DNA of 64,000 nucleotides from Streptomyces sp. AP-93 (GCF_022808175.1 NZ_JALGBX010000032.1:28907-92906); one strand, 5' to 3'; numbered from the stretch's first letter, positions 1 through 9,253 are shown. Translations and numbers: made by a program. Notes: a model not told the origin generated them from the letters alone.

Positions 1-249
1 GAGCCGGAGACCAGCCTCCACCCGGACCTGCTGGGCCCCCTCGCGGACCTGATCCTGACGGTGGCCCGGGACACCCAGACGGTGGTGGTCACCCACGCCG
101 CCCCGCTGGCCGAAGCCCTGGCGGCGGGCGTCCGCCGCCACCGCGTGGACCTGCAGACCATCACCCTGCTCAAGGACTTCGGCCAGACCGGGGTGGCCGG
201 CCGCGAGGGCCCCCTGGACGAACCCCTCTGGTACTGGCCGAAGCGGTAG
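1..249 (+). CDS. AAA family ATPase, C-terminal fragment (5' end outside window)
   Basis: Frame 1 is open from the first base and stops at 247-249. The first residues, EPETSLHPDLL, are the Walker B/signature-loop region of RecF/ABC-like AAA ATPases. VVVTHA about 20 residues later is the H-loop that reads the ATP gamma-phosphate. The tail ends in WYWPKR, with aromatic residues near the C-terminus. Only the last 82 or so residues are present, so the effector part cannot be seen. Family knowledge: such proteins are predicted ATPases, often of unknown cellular role. The gene converges on the minus-strand set that ends at 287. Confidence 0.75.
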   Translation, partial: EPETSLHPDLLGPLADLILTVARDTQTVVVTHAAPLAEALAAGVRRHRVDLQTITLLKDFGQTGVAGREGPLDEPLWYWPKR

Positions 250-286
250 CCGCCGGTCCGCCGCGTCCGCCACGTCCGCCGCCCGG

Positions 287-1606
287 CTAACCGATCTCCA
301 CCACGCGCGCCCAGTCGGGCGGCGAGTCGGGGACGTAGTCGCGGTCCTCGTCCCAGGAGCGCCTGCGCCCCTGCCGGGGGAACAGCCCCACCACCGTCCG
401 GCACGGCGGGCGCGAGCTGGGCCAGGGCGTCTGCCCGTCGGTCAGGACCACGATCACGTCCGGCCGGGGCGCCGAGCGCAGCGCCCTGGCGAAGCCCGTG
501 CGCAGATCCGTACCGCCGCCGCCCAGCAGCGGGATCCCCTCGGCGCGGCACAGCGGATGCGCGATCCGGGCCGAGGCGTCGCACGGCACCACGGTGACCA
601 GGTCCCGGCGGCCGCCCACCGCGCGGGAGATGGCGGTGACTTCCAGGAGCGCGCTGCCCAGCTCCGCGTCGCTGACGGACCCGGAGGTGTCGATGACCAC
701 GCTGACCCGGGGCGGCCGGCGCCGCAGGCTCGGCAGCACGGCTCCCGGCACCCCGGCCGAACGCCGCGACGGCCGGCTGTAGGTGTAGTCGTCGCCCGCG
801 CCGGATCCGGAGGTGGCCGAGCGGACGGCCGCCCCCAGCAACTCCCGCCACGGCTGCGGCGGGTGGAACACCTCCTGCGCCCAGCGCTTCCAGCCCCTCG
901 GGGCGTTCCCGGGCCTGCCGTTGATGCCCTGCGCCACCCGGAAGCGGACCGCGTCGCGTTCCTGCTCGCTCAGGCCGTGCACGCCGTCGGCGCCGTCCTC
1001 TCCGAGGTCCCACTCCCGTTCCAGCCCGTCGGCGCCGCTGCCGCAGTCCAGCCAGGCCATGTGCTGCGTGTGCGGCCCGAGCCCGAACTGCGTCAGGTAC
1101 TCCTCCATGAGCTCCCCCTCCGGCAGCCCCACGGCCTTCGGCTGGACAGCGCCCTCGGGCCGGAGCAGCCCGTCGCCGTACGCGTCGTCGTTGATCTCGA
1201 AGTCGGCCGCGATGTTCATCCGCAGCCGCTCCCCCGGGCCGGTCAGGCCGCGCTCCCGGGCGACCCGGTCCCCGCGTCCGTGGTGGTCGCGCAGCAGGTG
1301 GGAGACCTCGTGCACCCAGACCGCGGCCAGTTCCTCCACGGGGGTGCGGTCCACGAAGCCGGGCGAGACGTAGCACCGCCAGTGGCGGTCGACGGCCATC
1401 GTCGCCGCCCGGCGCGATTCCACGACGTGCAGGGCGAACAGCGCCGTGGCCAGGTACGGCCGCACGCGGACGGCGTGCAGCCTGGCGGCATAGAGCTTGT
1501 CCAGGTCGAGCGTCGCGGGCGACGCGGGCGTTACGCGCGACGCGGGCTTCACGGTGGTCGCAGGCGTCGCAGGCGTCATGGCCGTCGCGGGCGTCACGGC
1601 CGTCAT
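287..1606 (-). CDS. VWA-like domain protein with N-terminal metallopeptidase-like domain
   Basis: 439-residue protein. A short Thr/Ala/Pro-rich N-terminus is followed by a DUF2201-type metallopeptidase-like domain carrying HEVSH (within VWVHEVSHLL), a possible zinc site. The C-terminal third is VWA-like, with the MIDAS motif DTSGSVSD after VSVVI and a later VVLTDGQ strand. The open frame runs further upstream, but ATG 1606 overlaps the stop of the MoxR gene by four bases (ATGA), so that start was chosen. Family knowledge: MoxR AAA ATPases and VWA proteins act as pairs in metal insertion or complex remodelling. The target here is unknown. Confidence 0.82.
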   Translation of the reverse strand: MTAVTPATAMTPATPATTVKPASRVTPASPATLDLDKLYAARLHAVRVRPYLATALFALHVVESRRAATMAVDRHWRCYVSPGFVDRTPVEELAAVWVHEVSHLLRDHHGRGDRVARERGLTGPGERLRMNIAADFEINDDAYGDGLLRPEGAVQPKAVGLPEGELMEEYLTQFGLGPHTQHMAWLDCGSGADGLEREWDLGEDGADGVHGLSEQERDAVRFRVAQGINGRPGNAPRGWKRWAQEVFHPPQPWRELLGAAVRSATSGSGAGDDYTYSRPSRRSAGVPGAVLPSLRRRPPRVSVVIDTSGSVSDAELGSALLEVTAISRAVGGRRDLVTVVPCDASARIAHPLCRAEGIPLLGGGGTDLRTGFARALRSAPRPDVIVVLTDGQTPWPSSRPPCRTVVGLFPRQGRRRSWDEDRDYVPDSPPDWARVVEIG

Positions 1607-2853
1607 CGGCCCGCCTTGACAGGCACGCCCGACCGGGCAGCCGCCCGGTCGGCGCGCCGGGACAGGGCCACCGCCCCGGCGAGCCGGTCGATCGCGGCCG
1701 GGACCTCCCAGTCCTCGCGGCGCAGCGCGGCCAGCGTGCTCGCGGGGACGACCACCAGGTCCGGGGCGCCGCTCTCCAGCGCCCGGGCCAGGAGCGCCCA
1801 CGCCGCGTCCCAGCGGGACTTCTCCGGGCGCCCCCGCACCGCCTCGACCACACCGTCGAGCACGGCTTGGCGCAGGTCCCCGCGCTCGGGCAGGACGGCG
1901 GCCGCCGGGTCGGCGAGCAGCGCCTCCGGGTCCGGGAGGTCCATCCGGTCCAGGCTCGCCAGGAGTTCCAGCCCGGGACCGTCTCCGACGGTTCCCCTGA
2001 CCAGCAGGGAGAGCACTTCCCGGGAGGAGCCCGCCGCGGTCGCGAAGGCGATCAGGCAGAGAGTCATCTCCCAGCTCCGGGGAGAGGGCCAGGGACCGCC
2101 CCGGCGGGTTTCGCCGGAGGGCAGCTGGTGGACGAGCTTGGGCCGGGCGGCGAGCAGCCCGCACACCGCGCGGCGGGCGAAGTCCACGGCTTCGGGGAGC
2201 CGTTCGGGGTCGAGCCGGGGCAGGGTGGCGCGGGGCCAGGTCCCGCCGAGGCCGCGTACCACCACCTCGTGGTCGTGCGTCCACTGGAGGTGGACGAAGC
2301 GGTTGGCCAGGGGCGGGCTCAGCTCCCAGCCGTCGGCGGCGGAGGCCCGCGGATTGGCGGCGGCCACGATCCGGACCTCGGGCGGCAGTTGCAGCGCGCC
2401 GATCCGCCGCTCCAGTACGAGCCGGAGCAGGGCCGCCTGCACAGCCGGCGGCGCGGTGGACAGTTCATCGAGGAACAGCAGGCCCCGGCCGGCCCGTACC
2501 AGGCGCACGGCCCAGTCCGGCGGGGCCATCGGCACTCCCTGCTCAGCGGGGTCGTCTCCGACGATGGGCAGGCCGGAGAAGTCGGACGGCTCGTGCACGC
2601 TGGCGATGACGGTGGTCAGCGGGAGGTCCAGGGATGCGGCGAGCTGGGTCAGGGCCGCGGTCTTGCCGATGCCCGGCTCGCCCCACAGGAGGACAGGCAG
2701 GTCGGCGGCCACGGCCAGGGTCAGTGCCTCCAGCTGGATGTCGGGGCGCGGTTCGGTCGTCGTATCGCGCAGCAGGGCCAGCAGCCCTGCGGCGACGTCG
2801 AGTTGGGCGGTGGCGGACGGGGCGGACGGGGCGGTCTGGGTGGAGGAGCGCAT
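1603..2853 (-). CDS. MoxR-like AAA ATPase
   Basis: 416 residues. The Walker A is GEPGIGKTAAL and the Walker B is LLFLDELSTAP, followed by VQAALLRLVLERR and the sensor-like AAANPRAS, the usual order in the MoxR/AAA_5 family. Start ATG 2853 has a good ribosome site (AAAGGTGA). The gene overlaps the downstream VWA gene by four bases, so the two are almost surely translated together. The expected role is ATP-driven remodelling of a client together with the VWA/metallopeptidase partner. The client cannot be inferred from this sequence. Confidence 0.88.
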   Translation of the reverse strand: MRSSTQTAPSAPSATAQLDVAAGLLALLRDTTTEPRPDIQLEALTLAVAADLPVLLWGEPGIGKTAALTQLAASLDLPLTTVIASVHEPSDFSGLPIVGDDPAEQGVPMAPPDWAVRLVRAGRGLLFLDELSTAPPAVQAALLRLVLERRIGALQLPPEVRIVAAANPRASAADGWELSPPLANRFVHLQWTHDHEVVVRGLGGTWPRATLPRLDPERLPEAVDFARRAVCGLLAARPKLVHQLPSGETRRGGPWPSPRSWEMTLCLIAFATAAGSSREVLSLLVRGTVGDGPGLELLASLDRMDLPDPEALLADPAAAVLPERGDLRQAVLDGVVEAVRGRPEKSRWDAAWALLARALESGAPDLVVVPASTLAALRREDWEVPAAIDRLAGAVALSRRADRAAARSGVPVKAGR

Positions 2854-2905
2854 GCGGAATCACCTTTGGGTGTGTGGCGGGAAGGGGGGTAGTGCAGGGG
2901 CCGGT

Positions 2906-4336
2906 TCAGCGGTGGGTCGCGTGCCGCGGGTGCGAGCGCTCGGTGCGGGGCGGACGGGGAGAGAGGTAGCCGGCGTGGGCGCGGCCGGCGGCCGGTTCGG
3001 CCAGGCCCGCCCTGAACAGTCCGTAGGTGACCCGCCGGAGCGCGGCCGCCTCCAGTTCGTCCCGCAGCGGGCCGTCGCGCAGCAGCGCTCCGGGACCGAG
3101 CAGTCCCTCTACGACGGCCAGGGCGCCGGCGGTGTCGCCGTGGTCGAGGCGTTCGCGGACGCCGGAGAGGGAGTCGGGGCGACGGTGCGCCTCGTCGATG
3201 GCCCGCAGGCAGGGCAGCGGCGTACCGGTCAGCGCGATCAGCAGTTCCTCGCGGCGGATCTCTGCCGGGTCGTGGTCCAGCGGGGTCAGTACCCCGTCGA
3301 CCTGGCCGATCCGGTGCCGGGCACCCCGGCAGTCCACCAGGCGGGCTCCCCCCGTCCGGTCCCCGGCTTCGGCCCCGGCAGGCCGCGGCGGCGACCAGTC
3401 CGGTACGAGAGCCCGCCCGACCAGCGGGTGCAGCCGGCCGGCGTCGATCGCCCCGGTACGGAGCAGCTCCAGGTCGGGCAGTACCCAGGTCGCCGCGTCG
3501 GGCAGCACGGGCGGGGCGGGAGCGCCCGCCTCCGCGGACGCGGCGGCGGAGATCCGCCCGCCCCCGGCGCCGTCCCCGCGCGGATGCACGTACAGCCGGT
3601 GCCGGGCCCCGAGCCGCACGGAGACCGGACCGCCGGAGCGCCCCTCGGCGCGGAGCACGATCTCCGCCTCTGCCGCCCACCGGTCGACGGCGCAGCCGGG
3701 CACCGGAAGCAGCGGCCACGGCAGGCCGGGATCCACCGCGGGGCCCGTGTCGCCGGGCTGCCGGCCGGCCCCGGACCTGGAGCGGAGCTCGTCGCTCCGG
3801 CGGGCGTCCCACAGGTGGCGGTGCAGGTCGAGGCGGAACCGCGGATGGGGGTGTGGGTGGGGATGCGGACCGGCCCCCGGAGGGCGGCGGGCGGCGTCCT
3901 CGGAGCGGGCTCCTTCCCACAGGGCGAGGCTGATCCGCTGCCCGTACTCCGCCCAGGCAGGCGGAGTACGGACCACGAGGTGCAGCGGACGTGCACCGCC
4001 GGGCCCCGCGTCCGCGTAGCGGGCCAGGGCGATGGTCAGCCCGGGGCGCAGCAGTCCGTCCGGGGCGATCCTCGGCAGGTGCCAGCGCAGGAGGTCCGGT
4101 GCCAGGTGGCGCAGGTCGGCCCGGATCCGGGCCGCGAGTTCGCGGCCGTGGGTGCGCGCCAGGGCGCGCAGGTCGAAGTCCACGTCGACGGCCGCGGCGG
4201 CGCACGCCCCCGCCCAGTCACCGGCGGAGCGGCGGGCGGTCGCGGTCTCGATCATGGACGGCGGCACGGCGAACTCGCGCACGCGCAGCCAGAAGGAAGG
4301 GCGGGAAGAAGTCCCGTTCGCGGTCTGAGTGAGCAT
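2906..4336 (-). CDS. Conserved-looking protein of unknown function, first gene of the MoxR/VWA set
   Basis: 476 residues, rich in Arg and Ala, with no signal peptide, membrane segment or motif I can name. A hydrophobic stretch LTIALARYAD and segments such as LHLVVRTPPAWAEYGQRISLALW suggest a folded soluble protein. ATG 4336 is preceded by AAGGTGA at good spacing, so it is preferred over GTG two codons upstream. It lies 52 bases before the MoxR gene on the same strand and is probably co-transcribed with it. A third, unrecognised gene beside MoxR-VWA pairs often encodes a partner or client, but that is only inference here. Confidence 0.7.
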   Translation of the reverse strand: MLTQTANGTSSRPSFWLRVREFAVPPSMIETATARRSAGDWAGACAAAAVDVDFDLRALARTHGRELAARIRADLRHLAPDLLRWHLPRIAPDGLLRPGLTIALARYADAGPGGARPLHLVVRTPPAWAEYGQRISLALWEGARSEDAARRPPGAGPHPHPHPHPRFRLDLHRHLWDARRSDELRSRSGAGRQPGDTGPAVDPGLPWPLLPVPGCAVDRWAAEAEIVLRAEGRSGGPVSVRLGARHRLYVHPRGDGAGGGRISAAASAEAGAPAPPVLPDAATWVLPDLELLRTGAIDAGRLHPLVGRALVPDWSPPRPAGAEAGDRTGGARLVDCRGARHRIGQVDGVLTPLDHDPAEIRREELLIALTGTPLPCLRAIDEAHRRPDSLSGVRERLDHGDTAGALAVVEGLLGPGALLRDGPLRDELEAAALRRVTYGLFRAGLAEPAAGRAHAGYLSPRPPRTERSHPRHATHR

Positions 4337-4453
4337 CAGCACTCACCTTGCGCGGACGGGACCCCCGATCTCTGTGTACGGGAAGTCGTCATCGCGGCGA
4401 GACTAACGCCCCGCCCCCGCGGCCCGCCAGGCATTTCTTCACCGGGGGCCGGC

Positions 4454-5713
4454 TCAGCCCAGTGGAGCGAGCAGCGCGCCGGCGTTGCTCAGGGCGTGGC
4501 GGCCGACCGCCTTGCCGAGGGTCACTCCCGCCTCGTCCGCGGAGCGGGTGTGGATGCCCGAGAGGATCCGTGCGTCGACGTTGTCACGGGTCAGCTGCTC
4601 CCAGCCGGTGTACGTCCGCCGGACGCCGGGGGCGGTCGGGCTGGTGAGGGCGAAGGGGGCGGTACGGGGTCCCGCGAGGGCGTCCAGGATCACCTCGGCG
4701 GCGCCGGAGTAGGTGGTGTGGCCGCTGGGGTAGTCCGGGTGGGCCGGGGTCTGGTGGAGCGGGGTCCAGGTCTGGTCGGGGGCGATGGCCCCGGTGCGGA
4801 TCGCGGTGACGGGACGCCAGCGCGTGTACGCGTACTTGCTGTCGGAGGTGGCGATCTGCGTGTCGACCAGGGCGGCGTGGAACAGGCCGACCAGCGCGGC
4901 CCGTTCGGCGGCCGAACCGTGCGAGCGGGTCACGGCGACGCGCAGCGGCTCGGTGTACAGGGTCAGCGAGGAGCCGTACCAGAAGGTGGCGGTCTCCGTC
5001 TGGCGGGCGGTGCGGACGGTGGAGTCGGCCGCGCCGTACGCGCGCACCTCGGCCAGGTCGGCCCGGTAGCGGCGGGAGTCGAGCGCGGGCGGCGGGCCGA
5101 TCCGGTACTGGTCCGGGGAGTCCAGCAGGAAGGGCTCGGCCACGCGGTTGCCGTACTGCGCGGCGGGGGCGTAGCCGTCGGGGGTGGGCTGCCAGACGCC
5201 GGGGGCGGCGGCGGGGACGGTGAAGGGCGCGTTCACGGAGGCCGGGTCGAGGCCGTCGCCGCGGCGGTCCGCGAGCGCGAGCTTCGCCTGCCGGGCTCCG
5301 GCGGCGACGCCACGGTCCTCGGCGCGGCCGTCGGGGATCCGGCGCAGGCTCTCGGCGAGCGCGGCGTCCAGTACGGCCGCGCGGCCCGGGGCGAGGTCCA
5401 CCAGGACGTCGTGCACGGCCGAGGCGACGGCGGCCTCCTGGAAGGCCGCCCGGTCGCGGCCGCCGGGGGCCTCGCGTCCGGCGCGGGCGGCCGCGAGCCA
5501 ACTGATGGCCCAGGTGCGGCTGTTGGTGACCTGGGTGGCCGCGCCGTCGGTGGCGACGGTCTGCGCGGTGAGGTCGTACCACTCGCGGACGGCGGCCCCG
5601 CCGTCGGCGGGCGCGGGCGCGGGCGCGGCCTGGGCCGCGGACGGGAGGGCCACCGTGGCGGACAGCACCAGGGCGGACCCGAGGGCGAGCAGGGCAGAGC
5701 GGGACGGCTTCAC
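4454..5713 (-). CDS. Secreted vanadium-dependent haloperoxidase / PAP2-fold phosphatase
   Basis: 419 residues. An N-terminal Sec signal (KPSRSALLALGSALVLS, then an Ala-rich cleavage region ending AQAAPA) indicates export. The active-site set of the haloperoxidase/PAP2 superfamily is present in order: K/R-P region (KYAYTRWRPV), PSGH in DYPSGHTTYSG, and the late histidine in SGIHTRSADEAG. Either vanadate-dependent haloperoxidase or acid phosphatase activity would fit; the fold does not decide it. GTG 5713 is preceded by AGGAG and starts exactly at the signal peptide, whereas the longer frame upstream does not look coding. A leader peptide and hairpin lie just upstream (5758-5852). Confidence 0.85.
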   Translation of the reverse strand: MKPSRSALLALGSALVLSATVALPSAAQAAPAPAPADGGAAVREWYDLTAQTVATDGAATQVTNSRTWAISWLAAARAGREAPGGRDRAAFQEAAVASAVHDVLVDLAPGRAAVLDAALAESLRRIPDGRAEDRGVAAGARQAKLALADRRGDGLDPASVNAPFTVPAAAPGVWQPTPDGYAPAAQYGNRVAEPFLLDSPDQYRIGPPPALDSRRYRADLAEVRAYGAADSTVRTARQTETATFWYGSSLTLYTEPLRVAVTRSHGSAAERAALVGLFHAALVDTQIATSDSKYAYTRWRPVTAIRTGAIAPDQTWTPLHQTPAHPDYPSGHTTYSGAAEVILDALAGPRTAPFALTSPTAPGVRRTYTGWEQLTRDNVDARILSGIHTRSADEAGVTLGKAVGRHALSNAGALLAPLG

Positions 5714-5757
5714 GAACACTCCTGACGGGCGGACGGACTTCGGGTCGGCAGGACCGG

Positions 5758-5774
5758 GCGGCCCGACGGGCCGC
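5758..5774 (-). promoter_or_regulatory. Attenuator-like hairpin directly after leader ORF
   Basis: Perfect 7-bp stem (GCGGCCC / GGGCCGC) with a 3-base loop. It starts at the base after the stop codon of the small leader ORF and lies 45 bases before the haloperoxidase start. A ribosome finishing or stalling on the leader would cover or free this stem, so it could attenuate transcription or mask translation. Mechanism inferred, not shown. Confidence 0.45.
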
Positions 5775-5852
5775 TCACCGACACAGCGCACCGGCGACGC
5801 GCATGAAGTCGATCGCACGCCGCTTGGTCAGACCGGGAGCTCTCGTAGCCAT
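5775..5852 (-). CDS. Putative 25-residue leader peptide (actinobacterial Cys-near-C-terminus type)
   Basis: Small ORF on the minus strand, ATG 5852 to TGA 5775, reading MATRAPGLTKRRAIDF then MRVAGALCR. It resembles the putative leader peptides found upstream of many Streptomyces genes, which share a basic RRxxD segment and a single Cys next to the C-terminus. In characterised actinobacterial cases, cysteine supply controls ribosome progress on such leaders. It ends 62 bases before the haloperoxidase start, and a hairpin follows its stop at once. The codon content and position support a real leader; no strong ribosome site is visible, so it could be leaderless. Confidence 0.55.
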   Translation of the reverse strand: MATRAPGLTKRRAIDFMRVAGALCR

Positions 5853-6020
5853 GCCCCGAACCTAGCCACCGGCCGCTCGCCCGCACAACACCCGTTTCCC
5901 GTCAGGCCCGTTCGGCCACAGACCTGCAGTACGCCCGTCACGATCGCGTTACGCGACGGCGGTCGGGTCGGCGCGGTCGGGCGGCGGGCCGGGTCCACTG
6001 CCCGTCCGGGGCCCGCCGGC

Positions 6021-7673
6021 CTACCCCGCCCGGTGGACCACCTCGCCCGCGACCACCACCGTTTCGGCCACCGTCCCGGGGATCTGTTCCGGGGCCACCG
6101 CGAGGATGTCCCGGGACAGGACCACGAAGTCGGCCGCCTTGCCGACCGTCAGGGAACCCCGGTCCTCCTCGAGGAAGTTGGCGTACGCGGAACCCATCGT
6201 GTAGCCGTACACCGCCGTCCGGGCGTCCACCGTCTCCTGCTCCTGCCACGGCTCGCCGCCGCCCAGCGGGCGCCGGGTCAGCGCCGTGTAGATGCCGATC
6301 ATCGGGTCCATCTCGGCGACGTTCCAGTCGCTGGAGAAGGCCAGGACGGCGCCCGCCTCGGCGAGGCTCCGCATCGGCCACGCCTTGTGCCAGCGGTCCT
6401 CCCCCACGTTCTCCGCCCAGTCCTGGCCCGGACCGGCGATCTCCGGCGCGCAGTGCCGCGGCTGCATGCAGGCCACCACGCCGAGCTGCTCGAAGCGCGG
6501 TACGTCCTGGGGGTCCAGGCATTCCACGTGCACCACCTGGTGGCGGGCGTCGCGCGGGCCGTTCACCGCCCGTGCGTGCTCGACGGCGTCCAGGACCGTA
6601 CGGATGCCCCGGTCACCCGTGGCGTGGACGAAGCACTGGAACCCGCGCGCGTCCAGCCGGGCGAGGAGATCGGCGAATTCCTCCGCCGGGTAGAAGGTCT
6701 CGCCCCGGTGCGCTCCGCAGCCGGTGTACGGCTCCAGCAGCGCGGCCGTGCGCGGCTCCACCACGTCGTCGATGTAGAGCTTGAGGGGGCCCACCCGGAA
6801 GCGGTCCCCCGCGTGCACCTTGGCGGCCGCCTCGAAGAGGTCGAGGTCCTCCTCGGTCGTACCGCGCGGGTGGAACAGCGCGGCGACGATCCGCGAGCGC
6901 AGCCGGCCCTCGGCGCGTGCCCGGTCGTACAGCTCCAGGTCGTCGAGGGAGTTCTGCGGCTCCACGACGGTGGTGATGCCGAAGCCGATCGCGTCGTCGA
7001 GGCTCTTGGCGAGGCGCCCGTACTGGCGGTCCGGGGAGGCCCACGGCACGCCCAGGTCGCGCAGGGCGCGGTGGCCGTCGCGGGAGAGCCCCTTGATGGC
7101 GAAGTCCTTGACGAAGCCGGTGGGCTCGCCGGTCTCCGGGTCCACGGCGGCCGTGCCGAAGGGCAGGTCGGTACGGTCCTTCGCGACGCCGAGCCGGCGC
7201 ATGGCCGCCGTGTTCAGCCAGGCCGTGTGGACGTCGTACGAGAGCACGATCGCGGGGGTGTCCCCGGTGACCGGGTCCAGGTCGGCGGCGGTGGGCATGC
7301 GGCCGCCCGGGATCGCCGAGTAGTCGAAGGCCTCGGCTTCGATCCACTCGGCGTCGGGGTTGGCCTCCCGCCACTCGCCGATCCGGTCGAGGATCGCTTC
7401 GAGCGTGCGCACCCCGGCGAGCTGCACGCACGCGTCGTCGGAGCCGAGCCGGACGTGGTTGTGGGCGTCGATGAACCCCGGCAGCACGAGCCGGCCGCCC
7501 GCGTCGATCCGCTCGGTGTCCGGGCCCGCCCAGTCGGCGGCCTCCGCGTCCGGGCCCACCCAGACGATCCGCCCGTCGCGCACGGCGAGGGCTTCGGCCT
7601 CGGGCAGCTCGGGGTCGACGGTGTGGATGCGGGCTCCGGTGAGGAGCAGGTCGGCGGGGGCGGGGTGTGACAT
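6021..7673 (-). CDS. Amidohydrolase family protein, YtcJ-like (amidohydrolase_3)
   Basis: 550 residues, cytoplasmic. The N-terminal beta-sandwich segment (LLTGARIHTVDP...VRDGRIVWVG) is followed by the metal-binding entry LPGFIDAHNHVRLG, which is typical of the YtcJ group of metal-dependent amidohydrolases. Later metal or catalytic segments are CFVHATGDRGIRTVLD, VVHVECL and LAFSSDWNV. The substrate is unknown. Members act on amides, cyclic ureas or N-acyl compounds. ATG 7673 has an AGGAG site. It lies 160 bases after the NCS1 permease gene on the same strand, which suggests that the permease brings in the substrate, perhaps a nucleobase or hydantoin-like ring. Confidence 0.87.
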   Translation of the reverse strand: MSHPAPADLLLTGARIHTVDPELPEAEALAVRDGRIVWVGPDAEAADWAGPDTERIDAGGRLVLPGFIDAHNHVRLGSDDACVQLAGVRTLEAILDRIGEWREANPDAEWIEAEAFDYSAIPGGRMPTAADLDPVTGDTPAIVLSYDVHTAWLNTAAMRRLGVAKDRTDLPFGTAAVDPETGEPTGFVKDFAIKGLSRDGHRALRDLGVPWASPDRQYGRLAKSLDDAIGFGITTVVEPQNSLDDLELYDRARAEGRLRSRIVAALFHPRGTTEEDLDLFEAAAKVHAGDRFRVGPLKLYIDDVVEPRTAALLEPYTGCGAHRGETFYPAEEFADLLARLDARGFQCFVHATGDRGIRTVLDAVEHARAVNGPRDARHQVVHVECLDPQDVPRFEQLGVVACMQPRHCAPEIAGPGQDWAENVGEDRWHKAWPMRSLAEAGAVLAFSSDWNVAEMDPMIGIYTALTRRPLGGGEPWQEQETVDARTAVYGYTMGSAYANFLEEDRGSLTVGKAADFVVLSRDILAVAPEQIPGTVAETVVVAGEVVHRAG

Positions 7674-7833
7674 GAGGTGGTGCTCCTGTGCAGAGGGGGT
7701 ACGGGGAGACGAGCGGCGGGGAGGGAGCCCCCGGGCGACCGGGAGGAGGCCCCAGGCGACCGGGAAGGCCGAAAGGGGCCGGGAGGGGGCCCGCGGCCCC
7801 CCGGGCGGCCGGGAAGGCCCGGAGGGGAGGCCC

Positions 7834-9231
7834 TCAGGCGGCCGGGGCGTACGCGGGCACCCGGCGGGCGAGGGCCCAGTACGTGAGCCCGGAGACCACC
7901 GAGCCGAGCAGGGTGAGGTCGGCGCCGCCGAGCGGGGCCACGAGCGGCCCGGTCCACAGCTCGGAGTCGCAGGTCAGAGCGGCGAAGGCCATGCCGGCGA
8001 GCAGGGCGGCCATGCCGGCCGGGTGGTAGCCGGAGCGGTACCAGTAGGCGCCCCCGCTCCCGGCGTGCAGCGCGTCGGAGTCGTAGCGGCAGCGGCGCAG
8101 CAGCATGTCGGCGAGGAAGACTCCACCCCAGGGGGCGAACACGATGATCAGGAGGGAGAGGAAGGACAGCAGCGAGGTGGTGAAGTCGGTGAGGAAGAGC
8201 GCGGCCAGCGATCCGGCGGCGGTCACGGCGGCGCTGACGACGATGGCCCGGGCCCGGCTCCACGGGATGCCGAGGACCTGGAGGTTCAGGCTGGAGGAGT
8301 AGAGCGTGATGATCGAGTTGGTGACGGAGCCGCCCAGGACCAGGGCCAGGAACAGCGGCTGGAACCAGCCGGGCAGCAGGCTCTCGGCCCCGGCGACGGC
8401 GTCGGTCATGTCGGTCTGGGTGGCGGCGGCCACGCCGGCGATCCCGAGGGCGACGGAGGAGAGGAACCCGCCGAGCGCGCCCATCCAGGTGATCGACTTC
8501 AGCGAGGTGGTGCGGGGCAGGTAGCGGGTGTAGTCGGCGGGCATCGGCAGGTACGAGAACGGCCCGGCGAGCATCACGACGAAGGCCAGGCTCCAGCCGG
8601 ACAGGCCCGGGGCCAGGGCGTCGGCCGGTGCGGTGGTCTCGGCGCCGGGCAGGACGAAGACCAGCAGGGCGCCGAAGCCGACGGCCAGGACGTAGGCCAT
8701 CCAGCGCTCGGCGAACTGCACGGTGGCGTGGCCCCACATCGCGACGGCGAAGGTGAGCGCGAGGGTGATGCCGAGCGCGGCGGCCCGGATCACAGTGCCG
8801 CCGCCCAGGCCGATTTCGGCGAAGAAGACCTCCAGCGCCAGGGTGCCGACGACGGTGTTGACGATGGTGTAGCCGATGCTCACCACCCAGTTGAGGACGC
8901 CCGCCGGCCAGTTGCCCCGTACGCCGAAGGCGGCCCGGGAGATGACCAGGGTGGCGGTGCCGGTGCGGATGCCGCTGAGTCCGGCGGCGCTGATCGCGAA
9001 GAAGGACAGCCCGCTGATCACGACCACCGCGGTGGCCTGCCAGAAGCTGAGGCCGAAGGCGACGGCGAGGGCTCCGTTGATCACGTAGGTGAAGGTCAGG
9101 TTCGAGCCGAACCAGAGCCAGAAGAGGTCCTTGGCCCCGCCGTGGCGCTCGGCGTCGGGGATGGGGTCGATGCCGTGCGTCTCGACTCTGAAGACCTCGT
9201 CGACGGCGGCCGTCGTCTCCTGGTGTGCCAT
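7834..9231 (-). CDS. NCS1-family permease (purine/cytosine/hydantoin type)
   Basis: 465 residues with about 12 hydrophobic segments. The N-terminus has the NCS1 hallmark region: ETHGIDPIPDAERHG, then DLFWLWFGSNLTFTYVINGA, followed by helices typical of cytosine/purine/uracil/allantoin transporters. Expected role: proton- or sodium-coupled uptake of a nucleobase or related ring compound through the cytoplasmic membrane. ATG 9231 was chosen because the frame upstream (9232-9330) consists of repeat and operator sequence rather than protein. It is transcribed with the amidohydrolase and divergently from the TetR gene at 9413. Two palindromes and a heptamer array lie in its promoter region, so TetR control is likely. 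Confidence 0.88.
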   Translation of the reverse strand: MAHQETTAAVDEVFRVETHGIDPIPDAERHGGAKDLFWLWFGSNLTFTYVINGALAVAFGLSFWQATAVVVISGLSFFAISAAGLSGIRTGTATLVISRAAFGVRGNWPAGVLNWVVSIGYTIVNTVVGTLALEVFFAEIGLGGGTVIRAAALGITLALTFAVAMWGHATVQFAERWMAYVLAVGFGALLVFVLPGAETTAPADALAPGLSGWSLAFVVMLAGPFSYLPMPADYTRYLPRTTSLKSITWMGALGGFLSSVALGIAGVAAATQTDMTDAVAGAESLLPGWFQPLFLALVLGGSVTNSIITLYSSSLNLQVLGIPWSRARAIVVSAAVTAAGSLAALFLTDFTTSLLSFLSLLIIVFAPWGGVFLADMLLRRCRYDSDALHAGSGGAYWYRSGYHPAGMAALLAGMAFAALTCDSELWTGPLVAPLGGADLTLLGSVVSGLTYWALARRVPAYAPAA

Positions 9232-9253
9232 GCGTCTGCCCCTGACCTTCGGC

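Noticed and set aside
557..5725. 1722-codon open frame on the plus strand
   Set aside because: Shadow of minus-strand genes with clear domains; composition is Arg/Gly/Ala-rich without motifs.
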